Shown here one piece after another: positions 46,259 to 57,071 of a stretch of 64,000 nucleotides of DNA (position 1 is the first letter of the stretch; each line of letters begins with the position of its first letter). This stretch comes from Effrenium voratum (lineage: Eukaryota; Sar; Dinophyceae; Suessiales; Symbiodiniaceae). The notes below the pieces were generated by a model. The model made no database searches. It was given only the letters and a program-made list of their open reading frames with translations, and was not told the DNA's origin. Location of the stretch: positions 982,347 through 1,046,346 of the forward strand of contig CAUJNA010000580.1 in the NCBI GenBank assembly GCA_963377175.1. The letters run 5' to 3'. The translations under genes and the position numbers were made by a program.

Positions 46259-48211
46259 GTGAGTCCGGGAAAGCCGATCGATCGCACATTCGAAGCGTGC
46301 GATGCCTCAATGGTGCTCCCATCTGCGGCGGGTGCAGCACCCGAAATAGTCAAAGATGTCGGTGACGAAGGGATATCTGGGCAGACGTCACCGAAAAAGC
46401 GTGTGGTCGGACAGGACCCCTACATGACAGCAAAGGATTGACGGACAAACAACACTGGCAAACCATGCAGAACAAAACACAACAGAACATCGGAGCGCAA
46501 GAAAATGTTGAGTGACAGAAGTGCATCAGGTCCTCAATGGATGGTAGCCAACAAATCAAATCGCGTACCATATTAACTCTGCTTGCACATGTCGATTCAG
46601 AAACCACACATCAGAAACCACGAGAGACGCATCACAAACACATGGGTTCAACCACACATCACGTACAAAACAAAGCACTTGATCAAACAGGCAGAGACTC
46701 GCTTGAATCGCGGAATCTGAGTTATCAAAACGGACAAAATTGAAGCTCAACTGCTAGCGATTCTCTGATCGTCATCCCGACAATACCGGGCCATAGCCGT
46801 CCCAGCCGCCCCAGCTGTCCCAAATGCCCCAGTCATTAGGCGCGCTGGTCTTTTCCTATTTTATCTGGGTGGATGGATGCAGCCAGACCTTTCTGTTGGC
46901 AGGAGATGGCAAAGCTTCGCTAGGTCCTCCAGTAGAGAGGTTAGAACAAGGGTATCCTTTTTTCCCGTAGTCTATTTTAGTGGGGGCTTGCTCTCCCCCA
47001 AACAAAGAAACGGTAAAAGGGCACTACTGGGGGACCTAGTTCGCGAAGAACCTGTTGTGCTTCTTCCAGGTGGGCAAAGGCCTTGCTACGCACGGTTAAT
47101 GTGCGGTGGGTCAGACTTTCGATGAAAACGCGCTCGAATTTGGCTGGCTTTAGGTTGACCTAGGGGCCCAAGATACCCCGAAAATGGCCCCAAAATCCCC
47201 TTGTAAGCCCCTTGACTGAGCTACAGGAAGGATCAGCGGAAGCCGAAAGTAAGTGGGTTTGACTTGAGACTGGTTAGGTCGTGGTGCGTTTTGGATTAGT
47301 ACCCATGGCACCTGACACAGGGTCCCTTGAAGAGGAAATTGATTTTCCAGGTACCCTCCCACACATGCTATGTTAGTGGAAGAAGTAGTACGCCGCTTTC
47401 AAAGTCTGATTGTATGCCCCAGTGAACTGATGGTCATCTTGGGGCCCTTGTTGACAGGCTTCCCACAATTCAGTCATCATCTGCTCAACCAACCTTGGTT
47501 GTTTGTGGTTGGATATGCTCGGATTATGCTTGGTTTCGGGTTGATTTGGAGTTGGTTGGTTGGGGGTCTGTAGGTTTAGAAGCGATTGCGGTTGGGTTTT
47601 GGGTTTGTATTTGTCCTGCTTCCGGATTGCTTTGCGACGCGACTCTGACCTTATCTTTCGCTCCAAAGCGAGCAAAGATCTTGGAATTCGATTTGAGCTT
47701 AACCCCCCAGCGATATTGCTTGCAAGAATTCCCTGAAATTTATGAGAACTGCCTCTGTCAGTCTATACTCACATTCACGGCAGGATGGGCAGGGGCACGT
47801 TCGTCGTGTTGGAAAACAGCACGCGGCAACCCTCAGCTAGGCCCTGGATTCCCGGCTCCAAAAGAGCAAAAGATCTGCAAAAGCCACCTGCACACGAGTT
47901 AGGTACCAAGCTGCTCATTGAAGCGGCTATCCTTCGGCGACTCGACTGGAGACCTTGGCATGTTGATCACACACGAATGATCTTGGCAGCTTTACAATTC
48001 CTCACATCATCAGCGTGTCGATGTGAATTAGTCAAACATGCTTCTACTCGCAAGCTGACGTCAAACCACCCCACATGCATCACCCCCCGTCGAGTCAATC
48101 ACTCGCCAACGTTGGACTTCACCCCAAGCCACTTGTGTTGCGGAGTCGGGGACGGCCACTGCACCTTCGAGCTGGTTGCCCTTGCGCCATCCTGGGCCGA
48201 GGGGGACTCAG
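46259..48211. other. no secure gene
   Basis: Contains GTAGAGAGGTTAGAACAAGG at 46932, a relative of sequence beside family C copy 2. A minus-strand frame near 47373-47675 (Asn/Pro/Gln-rich) was not convincing. Confidence 0.35.
47304..47386. repeat. inverted-repeat element, family E (copy 2)
   Basis: Matches the 20571 copy in blocks: GGCACCTG, CAGGGTCCCTTGAAGAGG, AAATTGATTTTCCAGGTACC and GCTATGTTAGTGG. Confidence 0.5.
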
Positions 48212-48345
48212 CTGAGAATCAAACCCGGTATCAAAATGGTCGTTATCCCAGAACCAGGCTTCAAGAACTAAGAAGGCGGAGATCCGCGGCCATTCATGGC
48301 GAGGGGATTGTCCCGTAACCGAGTCATCTACCCGAATCGGTTTTC
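48212..48345. repeat. inverted-repeat element, family D (copy 4)
   Basis: Most diverged copy: CTGAGAATCAAACCCGGTAT at the left and CCGAATCGGTTTTCAG at the right, with the shared interior (AGAAGGCGGAGATCCGCGG, GGGGATTGTCCCGTAAC). Its right end forms a TTTTCAG acceptor-like sequence before a GC-rich block. Confidence 0.7.
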
Positions 48346-48481
48346 AGCCGAGGCCGCAATTGGCGCAAGCAACCGCACCAGGCCGCGCCTGCGGCAGCAC
48401 GTCTGCGGCAAAGGGCAGCGATGGAAAACGGGAGGAGTCTGGCGCGAGACAGGGCTGGCTAGGAGCTCAGCTCAAGAAACT

Positions 48482-48627
48482 CACCCTAATGTTGAGCCTG
48501 GATTAAGAAACCCCTGTTTATTAACATGGGGGTGTTCCCCTCCAAAAGCAAAAAATCCCCACTAAAACCAGGGACACCCCCATATTAGTACACAGGGTTT
48601 ACTAATCCGGGCAACATTAGAGGGTGT
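48482..48627. repeat. long inverted-repeat element, family G
   Basis: Left arm CACCCTAATGTTGAGCCTGG, ATTAAGAAACCCCTG, ACATGGGGGTGTTCCC; right arm GGGACACCCCCATATTAG, CACAGGGTTTACTAATCC, GGGCAACATTAGAGGGTG. The arms pair over nearly their whole length (about 55 bp each), leaving a short loop. Confidence 0.85.
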
Positions 48628-48641
48628 CCACCAATCTCCAA

Positions 48642-48866
48642 TTAAAGCTTGTACAACGTTCCCCAAGCCTCGCATTTTTGTGACGATTTGTTAGACATAT
48701 AAAGCAAAACCAAACAAGCCAAGGACTCGAACAGTTTGACAACTACGCCGATGGTGAAACTCATCAACCCCAGCTCTATCACATCCTGCCGTAGCTCTGG
48801 CCGCATCTTCCGACACCAATCCACCGGACCCACCAGTGCTTCTTTCCAAAATTTGGGGAGGAACAA
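48642..48866 (-). CDS. coding-like segment with one membrane helix, unknown
   Basis: The frame reads FLPKFWKEALVGPVDWC, RKMRPELRQDVIELGLM and a hydrophobic segment, SFTIGVVVKLFESLACLVL. It looks more protein-like than neighbouring frames, but has no known motif and no clear splice sites. It could be a remnant of the same locus as the segments at 50.2-51.4 kb. Confidence 0.3.
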   Translation of the reverse strand: MFLPKFWKEALVGPVDWCRKMRPELRQDVIELGLMSFTIGVVVKLFESLACLVLLYMSNKSSQKCEAWGTLYKL

Positions 48867-49256
48867 CCCCTCTCAAACCACACATACACCCAGTGGTGAA
48901 ACCCTCGCAACTGGGGCCCGCTTCTTTCCCGTGAATTTCCTTTTCAACAACCCCCCCCCCCCATGCTTTGGGGGGAACTCGAAACAACTTGCTGGTGCTC
49001 AGGCCCCGAGATAAACCATCCAGCTGGCTCTTCATTCGTGAATCTCCAGCTTCATTGCACCAGGTCTTGCTCGGACGTATCACACCTGGGCCATGGAAGT
49101 TGGGAGCAAATCCTCCTGGCCGGCCACCGGAACTCACGCTGAAATCCGGCCCTGCGGCCCTCGCAAGGCCTCCTGTCCTCAGATCCCCTGCAAGTTTAAC
49201 TGGTGAGTTCAATGGAAACCAGCAAAAAGATCCTTGAATGATCCAAAGAAAGATGG

Positions 49257-49403
49257 CGAACCAAACCAACCAACCAACCAACCAACCAACCAACCAACCA
49301 ACCAACCAACCAACCAACCAACCAACCAAACCAAACCAAACCAAACCAAACCAAACCAAACCAAACCAAACCAAACCAAACCAAACCAAACCAAACCAAA
49401 CCA
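49257..49403. repeat. CCAA and CCAAA microsatellite
   Basis: About 18 copies of AACC, then about 15 copies of AAACC. It ends about 15 bp before the candidate exon at 49421. Confidence 0.95.
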
Positions 49404-49420
49404 AAAAAAACCTAAGGAAC

Positions 49421-49553
49421 CGCATGGCTTGCGCACGGACTCGTCGGCTCCCTCTCGCCTTCAGGGGTCTCCTCCAGCGAAGTGGACCTCCGGGAGCGGC
49501 GGCGCCGCGCCTTCAGCACCGCCAGCGCGGCGGGGATGTCCTCCTGAAGCAGG
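49421..49553 (-). CDS. candidate exon, Arg/Ser-rich, unknown product
   Basis: GC-rich block between a GGTCAG acceptor and a CATGCG/GTTCC donor. The frame reads LLQEDIPAALAVLKARRRRS then RRSTSLEETPEGEREPTSP. The helix followed by a basic stretch looks like a real protein. It may belong with the candidate exons at 52.7, 54.9 and 63.1 kb on the same strand. Confidence 0.45.
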
Positions 49554-49864
49554 CTGACCAACGGAACACGAGAAGAAAGCACCCTGCGTCTCTCCAAACC
49601 CCGAGCATTGATTTGGGTGCCGGGGACTTCCATTTTCGAGTTTCCATTTTGGAACTTTCAATCCAAAGAAACCCCTTTTTCAACCTCAAAGCATTTTGGT
49701 CAAGCATTTCTCACGCAAGCCATGTGTCCACATGTTCCAACATTTGCAAAGAAAGGTTTGTTGGGGTCAAGGCTTTGATCAGCTTTCTTTGGTGGCTCAA
49801 GTCTTTGATCAGGTTGTGGTGGCTCAAGTCTTTGATCAGGTTTGCTTTTTGTAGTTGGTGGTTT

Positions 49865-50235
49865 GATTGAACCCCTTAGTTGGTGGTTTGGATTGATTGG
49901 GGATTCAACCCCTGGCTTTTTTGTAGAGGGTAGATGGGAAACCACCCCTTAACCACCCCTTAACCAATCCAAACCTCTTTGATCAGCTTCCCTCGGTGGT
50001 TTAATTGAATTCCTGAGTTGGTGGTTTGGATTGATTTGGGGATTGAACTTTTGGTTTTTGTTTAGCGGGTAGATGGGAAACCACCCAACCATCCACCAAA
50101 CCACCGGGCTCCAAACCAACCCAGAAAACGAAAAACGCGCTGGGGCCGACCTTGTAGAGGGTAGATGGAAAACCGCCCCTTAACCACCCCTTAACTACCC
50201 CTTAACCCCTTAACACCCCGAAACCACCGCTTCAA
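49865..50235. repeat. degenerate repeat of GTAGATGGGAAACCACC and TTAACCACCCC
   Basis: Three rounds of TTGGTGGTTTGGATTGAT, GTAGAGGGTAGATGGGAAA and CCACCCCTTAACC. Non-coding. Confidence 0.7.
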
Positions 50236-50534
50236 CGCCCCTTAACCAATCCAAACCAAGCCAGAAAACCTTTTAAAAAAAGCGTCACTGGGGCCGGAAA
50301 AAGTAAAAGCAGCAAGGCGCTACTGAAGAGTGGCTTTGACTGCACTGAACTCAGATGTGGCAACCGGCCCCAGTCCTTTGCCGCATCCATGGTGATGACC
50401 TCCCAATTAATCGAAGCAGCAGACCCCAGGTCAATGACCTGAATCGCCGTGCTTTGAAGAAACGCTCGCGAAGCTAGCTTTGCTCGCCAGCTCTGAAGCG
50501 TTTCCCAACAAGTTCTTGACGGCACTCTTCTCAA
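50232..50534 (-). CDS. coding-like segment, unknown
   Basis: The frame holds SRTCWETLQSWRAKLASRAF, LQSTAIQVIDLGSAASINWE and VITMDAAKDWGRL. Codon pattern and amino-acid mix look coding, but nothing is recognised. Splice limits were not determined. Confidence 0.3.
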   Translation of the reverse strand: MRRVPSRTCWETLQSWRAKLASRAFLQSTAIQVIDLGSAASINWEVITMDAAKDWGRLPHLSSVQSKPLFSSALLLLLFPAPVTLFLKGFLAWFGLVKGR

Positions 50535-50631
50535 AATCAGGCCCTGAAGATGGCGGGGTTCGCTTCGGTTTCACTTTCAAGCGAACCCAAAAGGATTGGG
50601 GCTACGAGAAAACAAAAAGCCGAGATAACCA

Positions 50632-50752
50632 TATGGCCATGGCCATGGGTCAAAAGCCCGTACCCCCAGATCCCCACTAAAATAGACTAAAATCGGTGGG
50701 GAATTCACCTACCCCAAAATGGTACCATTGGTTTTGACAACCACAGCCATAT
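50632..50752. repeat. inverted-repeat element, family F (copy 2)
   Basis: Left ATATGGCCATGGCCATGGG, right CAACCACAGCCATAT. Interior GATCCCCACTAAAATAGAC and CCCCAAAATGGTACCATTGG match copy 3. Confidence 0.75.
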
Positions 50753-50901
50753 AACCTGAGGTGCCTGCGACTGCCATGTTGACACCTCGACACTGCTCAA
50801 AGTCTGCAGATGCGCCTGGCAAAAGGACCCCGGATCAAGTTGCGCATGCAGCACGGCCAGAACTTCTGTGGATGGTTGCGAAAATCATGTCGCACCACCT
50901 G

Positions 50902-51385
50902 TCAGAAGCCCTGGTTTCTGATTCGATTCCCCAACGTAAATACCAACAAACAAATGGTTTCAACCATGGTTTCAAAGTCGTGAAGGTTTCTTTTCCATCC
51001 CCAGTATGTCTGGATTGTCTCAACGTATGACGCAGCTTGACTTACCAACAACGTCTGGTTCAGTAGCCAAGAGATCCGGATCCGGTTAAGTACCGTGTCT
51101 TGTGGCTTCAAACCTTTCCAAGCAAACTTCCGCACGCCTTCCAGCATCTGCGCAGTGAGTGCGCAAATGTCGACCAGCGCAAATCCTAAGAGAGATCTCG
51201 AGCCCCTTGAACTTCGCCCATCCCAGCCGCGCAAAGCGCACGGGACATTGGTCGGTGGTTGTCATCTGGGGCTCAGGAAAGAGGTGTGAGGCCCCTTTGC
51301 GGCTGATGAAGAAAAAAATGCCGCCGGAGCGCCCGAACCAGGCCAGTCTTCCTGCGCAAGCAGAACGGTTCAGCTTGTGACACAC
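50902..51385 (-). CDS. coding-like segment, two overlapping frames, unknown
   Basis: The upstream frame has RLAWFGRSGGIFFFISRKGA and TTTDQCPVRFARLGWAKF. A shifted frame continues with LLGFALVDICALTAQMLEGV, RKFAWKGLKPQDTVLNRIRI and SWLLNQTLLVSQAASYVETI. The change of frame could be a short intron or decay. No family is recognised. Confidence 0.3.
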
Positions 51386-52706
51386 TCATCTCCCGGGCCC
51401 ATGGGAGAATGCATTTTCAGGCGTGGGGCAAAAATTTCACAGAAGCGGTACACTGAGTCAAAAGGGAAAGATGGACAGTATGCGCAAGGACATTTGGGCT
51501 TCTGTCTTCGTAGGGGGACCCCGAGAATGGTGGCTTTCCTTTGCCCTTTTAAACCAACCTGACCCAAAAGTAGCCTCAAAAACAAAACCCGCACAGAAAA
51601 AGAAACCGCGTGTATCGATCTCGTTGTTTGGCTCAAACCTTGCCCTTCTGACTCATCCCCTTGCCCAGGCTGAAGCGGCTGGGTGACACTTCCAGGCTTG
51701 GCCCAGTCAGGCCCTCAGCTCACTTTGTTCGAGCCTTTTTCGACATCCCTGAAAGCGAGGAAACTAGATGAAACATGGAGAAAGAAAACCCATCTGGATG
51801 GGTGAGCCACCTGATAGCAATCCCCAAAGCGAGATGAATTCAGCCTAGCCCGATTTGTTTGCGCCGTTTCACAGTGCACCGTTGCAAGGATCGGTAAGCT
51901 AAGGAACTCAAAGATCCCAAGTGCCGATTGTGACTCATGAGGTATCTTTGATCTCCACGAAGACTTGTTTCACGAAGAAACCCTTCGCGCCAAAAGCGGC
52001 GCGCACCGAATAACGCGCCCCCCCACTCCCACACCGAACCCCTCTGGGTGGGTTTTACCCATAAGATGTCTGCTTTCTGTTGCACGTCTTCCTGACCCTG
52101 GATCCACTTCGAATGTCAGAATAGGAGGAGCAGGAGGAGCAGGAGTGCAACTTTCTGTTCCAGTTCGGGATGCCCTGAATGTGGTTGCACCACCTTTTGA
52201 AGTATCTGGCAATTTTCCTTCTGGCTTCTCTTGAACCATTCAAAAGGGGTCCTCCAATTCTTTAAAACATAGAACATCTACTTCAACCGGGAAAACAATG
52301 AGAAACAAAACAAAACAAAAAAACGCAAGCCCCATCAGACCCCATAAGCCCTAAAAAATACAGCAAATCCAAAGACTCCGAAAAGCTCAAAACACCACAA
52401 AAAGAAACAAAACCCCAAAACCCCCTTACAAAACCCATAACCCCCATGCACAAACCCCCAACAAAAACACCATTAAACCCCTGCAAGACCCCCAGAAACC
52501 CCATACATAACCCAAGAACATCAATACCTAAAACCCCAGAAACCACATTAAAAAGACAAGAGGCAAGAAGGACCTAAAACCCCTATAACAACCCCCCCCC
52601 TCCCCGCCCAAAAAAAACACAGAGCCTTCGGTCTTTTTCTTTGTTTTTCTTGCTTTTCCTTTTTCTTTCGGGTCACCCAACCCCTCTAACTCCCCCCCAC
52701 CAACAC
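51386..52706. other. no gene; A/C-rich stretch 52290-52600
   Basis: Mostly featureless. 52290-52600 is strongly A/C-rich on the plus strand (AAAACCCC-like). Confidence 0.4.
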
Positions 52707-52864
52707 CGAGAGCAGCGGCGCTGCGCCTCTTCCAGGGTGGTGAGCCACCACGCCGGCGGCGGCGGGCACTTCTCCTTCAGCAGCTCTGCCGCGCCCAAGC
52801 CTCGGCCGCCGTGCGCGCAGACGCGCGAGCGGGGCCGACTGGGTCGGTTTCTTGCGGTCGAGCT
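52707..52864 (-). CDS. candidate exon, unknown product
   Basis: GC-rich block. The frame reads RPRSRVCAHGGRGLGAAEL then LKEKCPPPPAWWLTTLEEAQ and RRCSR, with donor TGCTCTCG/GTGTTG. A family A inverted-repeat element abuts its 5' end, so that element forms the end of the preceding intron. An acceptor may be AAAG at 52865 or a CAG about 27 bp inside. Confidence 0.45.
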
Positions 52865-52870
52865 CTTTGG

Positions 52871-52968
52871 TACCCCTACCAACTAACATGGGTTTGCGAA
52901 GGCCAACCAAGAGGAAAGTAGTCTTGCTAGGTCTGTGCACAAACCCATGTTAGCTGGTGGGAGGGTGC
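52871..52968. repeat. small inverted-repeat element, family A (copy 2), intron-terminal
   Basis: TACCCCTACCAACTAACATG on the left, CATGTTAGCTGGTGGGAGGG on the right. Shares GGCCAACCAA, GCACAAACCC and the right arm with the copy at 561-645. It lies 6 bp from the candidate exon. Confidence 0.8.
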
Positions 52969-53879
52969 CTAAAAAAAAAAAAAAAACTTGTAGGCCCAAG
53001 AAAACCAAAAAGAAACCAAACCCCTCTGCCTGCAAATCAAAAAAGAACTCCTCTCCCTCAAAGTCAAAAAAGAAGAAATCCTTATTGCTGGGTGTTGTGG
53101 GTACCACTCGTTTTGGTGGGTGCCCATGTAAATATATGCTGCGGGGGTTTAGGGGTACCACTTTTTTGTGGGTGCCCTTTCTCTTTTGGTGAGTCTTGGG
53201 GTCGGTTCGGGAAACCGTATGGGAAACTGATGCCTTCTTCTTATTTTATGCATATGTTTCTTCTTTGGGGGGAAGAAAAGGGCTCGAAACAGCTGACAAT
53301 TCAAACTTGTGGGATCTTTTGGGAATCGTTTTCGTCTTGGTCTGAAACTCGAAATACAAGCACTTTGAGTTGGATCTGTAGATATGGGAAGCCTTTTTGG
53401 ATGGCGGGAAACCAAAAGGAAACTCAATCTTAAAATACTCACGGGTGGGTCTGACTCTCAATGGGGGAACCAAACCTACTTCAAAGGGGGCATCCTCAAA
53501 GAGAACTCTCGGTCGTGTGTGAGATATAGGAAAAGCGGCGGTTGAAACCACTTTGGTTTGGTCAAAAAGACGTGGCCGTTGGCATGGCACCTTGAAGGAT
53601 ACCGTGGGCGGCAAGTGCGGAAGGATCCAAGAAGGAAGGAGAGATGTAAAAACAACGATTTCCGGGTGCTTGTTCGGACCTGAATTGCCAGGGCTGGGGG
53701 AACAACTAGCAACAAGCCAGCCCGGCATTGGAAAGTCATTGGAAAGGCCGTCTTCAACTAAAGAAACGCCAAAACCAATGACTTTGGCGTCCGTCCGCTT
53801 TCAGGGAAAAGCGGAGGAACGAACAAGAAAGGAAGAAACGCAGATTGACAGAATCAGCATCTCTATTTAAGTGCCCGCG

Positions 53880-54890
53880 CTACGGGACAGGAAGACCAAA
53901 AACCTCTCCCTCACAGAAAAAAGCGGAGGAACGAAGAAGAGGAAAACTCATAAATTAGACAGGAAGACCAAAACCCCCTCCCTGAAAATAAAAGAGACCA
54001 AAAACCACTCCGTAAAAATCATAAAAAGACCCAAACTCAAAAGACAAACTCTCCCTGAAAATCAAAAAAAGACAAAACCCGCTGCCTGAAAATCAAACAA
54101 GAGACCAAAACCCTCTCCCTAAAAGTCAAAACAAATCAAAACCCTCTCCCTGAAAATCAAACAAAGAAACCTGTCTCTGAAAACCAAAAAGACACCAACA
54201 CCCGCTCCATGAAAATCAAAAAAGACAAAACCCTGTCCCTGAAAACCAAAAAGAGACCAAAAACCTCTCCCTGAAATCAAAAACAATGCCAACGCCCTCT
54301 CCCTTAAAACCAAAAAGAGACAAAACCCTCGCCCTGAAAATCAAAAAGAAGACCAAAAACCTCTCCCTGAAAATCAAAAAAGACCAAAAGGAGCCCAAAC
54401 CCTCTCCCTGAAAATCAAAAAACTCTCCTTCAAAAAGAAAAAAAAAAAAGAACGACACCCTCTCCCTCAAAAACAAAAAAAGACCAAAACCTCTCCCTGA
54501 AAATCAAAGAAGACCAAAAACCTCTCCCTGCAAATCAAAAAGAGACCAAACCCCTCTCCCTTAAAAACCAAAAAGAGACAAAACCCTCTCCCTGCAGAAA
54601 GAGACCAAAAACCTCTCCCTGAAATCAAAAACAATGCCAACGCCCTCTCCCTTAAAAACCAGAAAGAGACAAAACCCTCTCCCTGAAAATCAAAAAGAAG
54701 ACCAAACACTTCTCCCTCAAAAACAAAAAAAAAGACCAAAGCCCTCTCCCTGAAATCCCAAAACCCTGAGAATCAAAAAAAAAGAAGAAAAGACAAAGCG
54801 ATCCCCCTGAAGCGCAAAAAAGGACAAGACCCTCTCCCTGAAAGTCCAAAACCCTCTCCCTGAAAGTCCAAAACCCAACCTCAAGGTCAA
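53880..54890. repeat. minisatellite, about 28-32-bp unit, about 1 kb
   Basis: More than 30 imperfect copies of CCAAAACCCTCTCCCTGAAA followed by ATCAAAAAGAGA. Unit length varies, so the frames shift constantly; the Phe/Gly/Glu-rich minus-strand frames are by-products. Confidence 0.9.
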
Positions 54891-54924
54891 TAAGCCTCCC
54901 TCCAGTCCCAATTAACATCAAAAC

Positions 54925-55031
54925 GTCGGGCGCCCGCGCAGAGCACCAGGCGCTGCCCGATCTGCTCCAGCCTCCTCCGCGGGGTTTCGGAGGCCGAGCC
55001 TTTCAACGCCAGGGCGCCGATCCGATGGAAC
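54925..55031 (-). CDS. candidate exon, unknown product
   Basis: Acceptor GCTTCGAG, donor CCCGAC/GTTTTG. The frame reads FHRIGALALKGSASETPRRR then LEQIGQRLVLCAGAR. GC-rich against an AT-rich surrounding. No family recognised. Confidence 0.45.
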
Positions 55032-56093
55032 CTCGAAGCGAAAGAGAGACGGGACGAAATCCAATGCGACTTCACCCGGGGGTGGTTGGCCCCCTTTTTC
55101 GGAGACAAGCCGGGGGTGTTTGGCGTGGCAATAAAGGGAAACAAGAAGAAAACCACTCTTTTTGACAGTCCTGCAAGAAAACGAAAGAACCACCAATGGT
55201 TGGGGTTGGTTGACTTGTAAGTGAGAGTCCGCCGTAAAGGAGGGAATGCTCATTGTGGGATGTCCATATTTTACAAGACTTCCCCTAACAAACTTTTGAC
55301 GGGGGTACGTCTGAAAGGGTCGCTGATTGCCCATATTGATAGAAAAGGAAGTGTGGCTGAGCCCCCAAAGAATGACTGAACAACCCGGATCATCATGTCA
55401 CAGTTTGACACCTACCCTTTTGACTGTCAGGGATCTGTGAAATCTAGCAAACCAGGGGTTCAATCCCCAAACCACCGATCCAAACCACAAACTAAGGGGA
55501 GCCCCTGATCAAAGACTTGAGGATCCCCGAAGAAAAAAACCGCCCTGGAACCGCGTCCTTCCACTGCAGCTGCTTCCCAAAAGGCCGTCTCCGGCTATTT
55601 GGTATGCCAACCTGCATGACCCGTTTCTTGCACCAGTGCTTGAGGGATATCTCAAAGGGGAACCCCCGTTGGCTAATGTATTGTGATGGTTGATCCAAAG
55701 ACCTTCTGCCAGAAAGCTGAGAAGGCAAACCACTGGAGGGCACCAGAGCCATAAAAGCCCGACTCACAATAGAGACATCTTCGCCCCTGTGCTACATCTC
55801 TCCATCTGAGCACCCAGCAGTTCGGAAGAAAGGGCTGCCAGGAAGTTGCTATGCACTGTGAAGGCACCTGAGACCGCAAGGAACATCAATCCTTGGCCTG
55901 CGCCCAACATCCCCAAGCTAAAGCGCAACATGGCTCTGTACATACGCATTCTTGTCACAGATGGGCGAGTCTGCTTCTAGGGACCCCCAAGAAAATGCTT
56001 GGTCCCCTTTTGGTTGCCCTTTGAAACCAACAAACAAGGGTACTCTCTCCTTCCCAAGCCCAGGGCGATTGATCCCCACAACGCACTGCCCAC
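55032..56093. other. no gene recognised
   Basis: No supported exon. CTTTTGGTTGCCCTTTGAAACC (56008-56029) is one of many copies of an intron-associated TTGGTTTnAAAGGG motif. Confidence 0.35.
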
Positions 56094-56210
56094 ATGGCCA
56101 CGGGTCAAAATCCAGTACCCCCAGTGAACATCCGAATCCCCACTAAAATAGACCAACATGGGTGGTGCAGCTACCCCAAAATGGTACCATGGGTTTTCAC
56201 CCACAGCCAT
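56094..56210. repeat. inverted-repeat element, family F (copy 3)
   Basis: ATGGCCACGGGTCAAAATCC at the left, inverted relative to GGGTTTTCACCCACAGCCAT at the right. Interior as in copy 2. Confidence 0.8.
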
Positions 56211-56401
56211 ACTCTTGCCTTCAAAAAAACAAACTACACCATCTTGCCGCTCGAAAAAAAAACTGCTCCATCTTCACTCCATCCCGCTCTCCTCTCCCCC
56301 TCCCTGATGTTCTAGGTCAATCCTTGGAACCATTTCGGGCCACTTCGGGCATGTCCCGGCAGAAGTACTTTCCCTCCTCCCCTCCTCCCCCCCTCCCCCC
56401 C

Positions 56402-56806
56402 TGAGGCCCACTGCCAGGGGTATCTTATCCTCGAAGGGAACCGATACCTTGTGGTAGTAGAGGATCTTTATGTGGTGGCCCTGGATCTATTCCGGAGAGT
56501 TCCAAGTGTCAATACTGATGGACTGATACTGGATAAGTGCTGGTAACTGTGTGTCGCGGTTTATCCTGAAAGTGGTCCGCTAGCACCTTTGCATCACGGA
56601 TGCAATGGCTCAGTGAGCGACATGAAAGGCCTTGAGCCAAAATGGTAACATGTTGCATGGAGATCAATGGGTCCGGAAAACAAACACAAAACAAACACAA
56701 AATTCGTTTTTCATCTCCAGCACTGAGTTACTATTGGCTTATTGGCCTGCGACCGTAGCCATTCAAGTGTGTGCCGTAGGCATGAATTTGTCAGTGACAG
56801 ATAACA
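56402..56806 (-). repeat. 3' LTR of the 56.4-63.1 kb retrotransposon
   Basis: TGAGGCC ... CAGATAACA. Contains an extra block of about 90 bp (56480-56568) absent from the other LTR. On the minus strand it holds CCATTTTGGCTCAAG (56645-56631), identical to the last 15 nt of the spliced leader. On the plus strand it holds ACCGTAGCCATTCAAG (56752-56767), the leader with six bases missing. Confidence 0.85.
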
Positions 56807-57071
56807 TAGGTATCTCGTCAAAATGAAAATGCTGTATTCATCCCTTTTTGGCGCGGATGAAATGTCGTTGTTGGCAAAAGGAAAAGAAAACTCTGTACTC
56901 ATTGCGGATACCTAATTGTATCAAAAGATGATGTACAATGCTATGTACATGCAGGATCATTGTGAAACTATTGACCTGTCACAGAATAATCTTGCTGATG
57001 GTGAGGATCAATTGGTCGTCATTCGTGGTGCTTTTCTCGCGCGATCTCTTTTTCGAGCTTCTGAAAACTTT

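Noticed and set aside
47373..47675. Asn/Pro/Gln-rich minus-strand frame
   Set aside because: Low-complexity from TTGGTTG-like repeats; only its end looks protein-like, without splice support.
48691..49425. Minus-strand 244-codon frame starting with Val-Trp-Phe-Gly-Leu repeats
   Set aside because: First third is the CCAAA microsatellite; remainder has no recognisable domain.
54119..54921. Phe/Gly/Glu-rich minus-strand frames
   Set aside because: Minisatellite translation with shifting frames.
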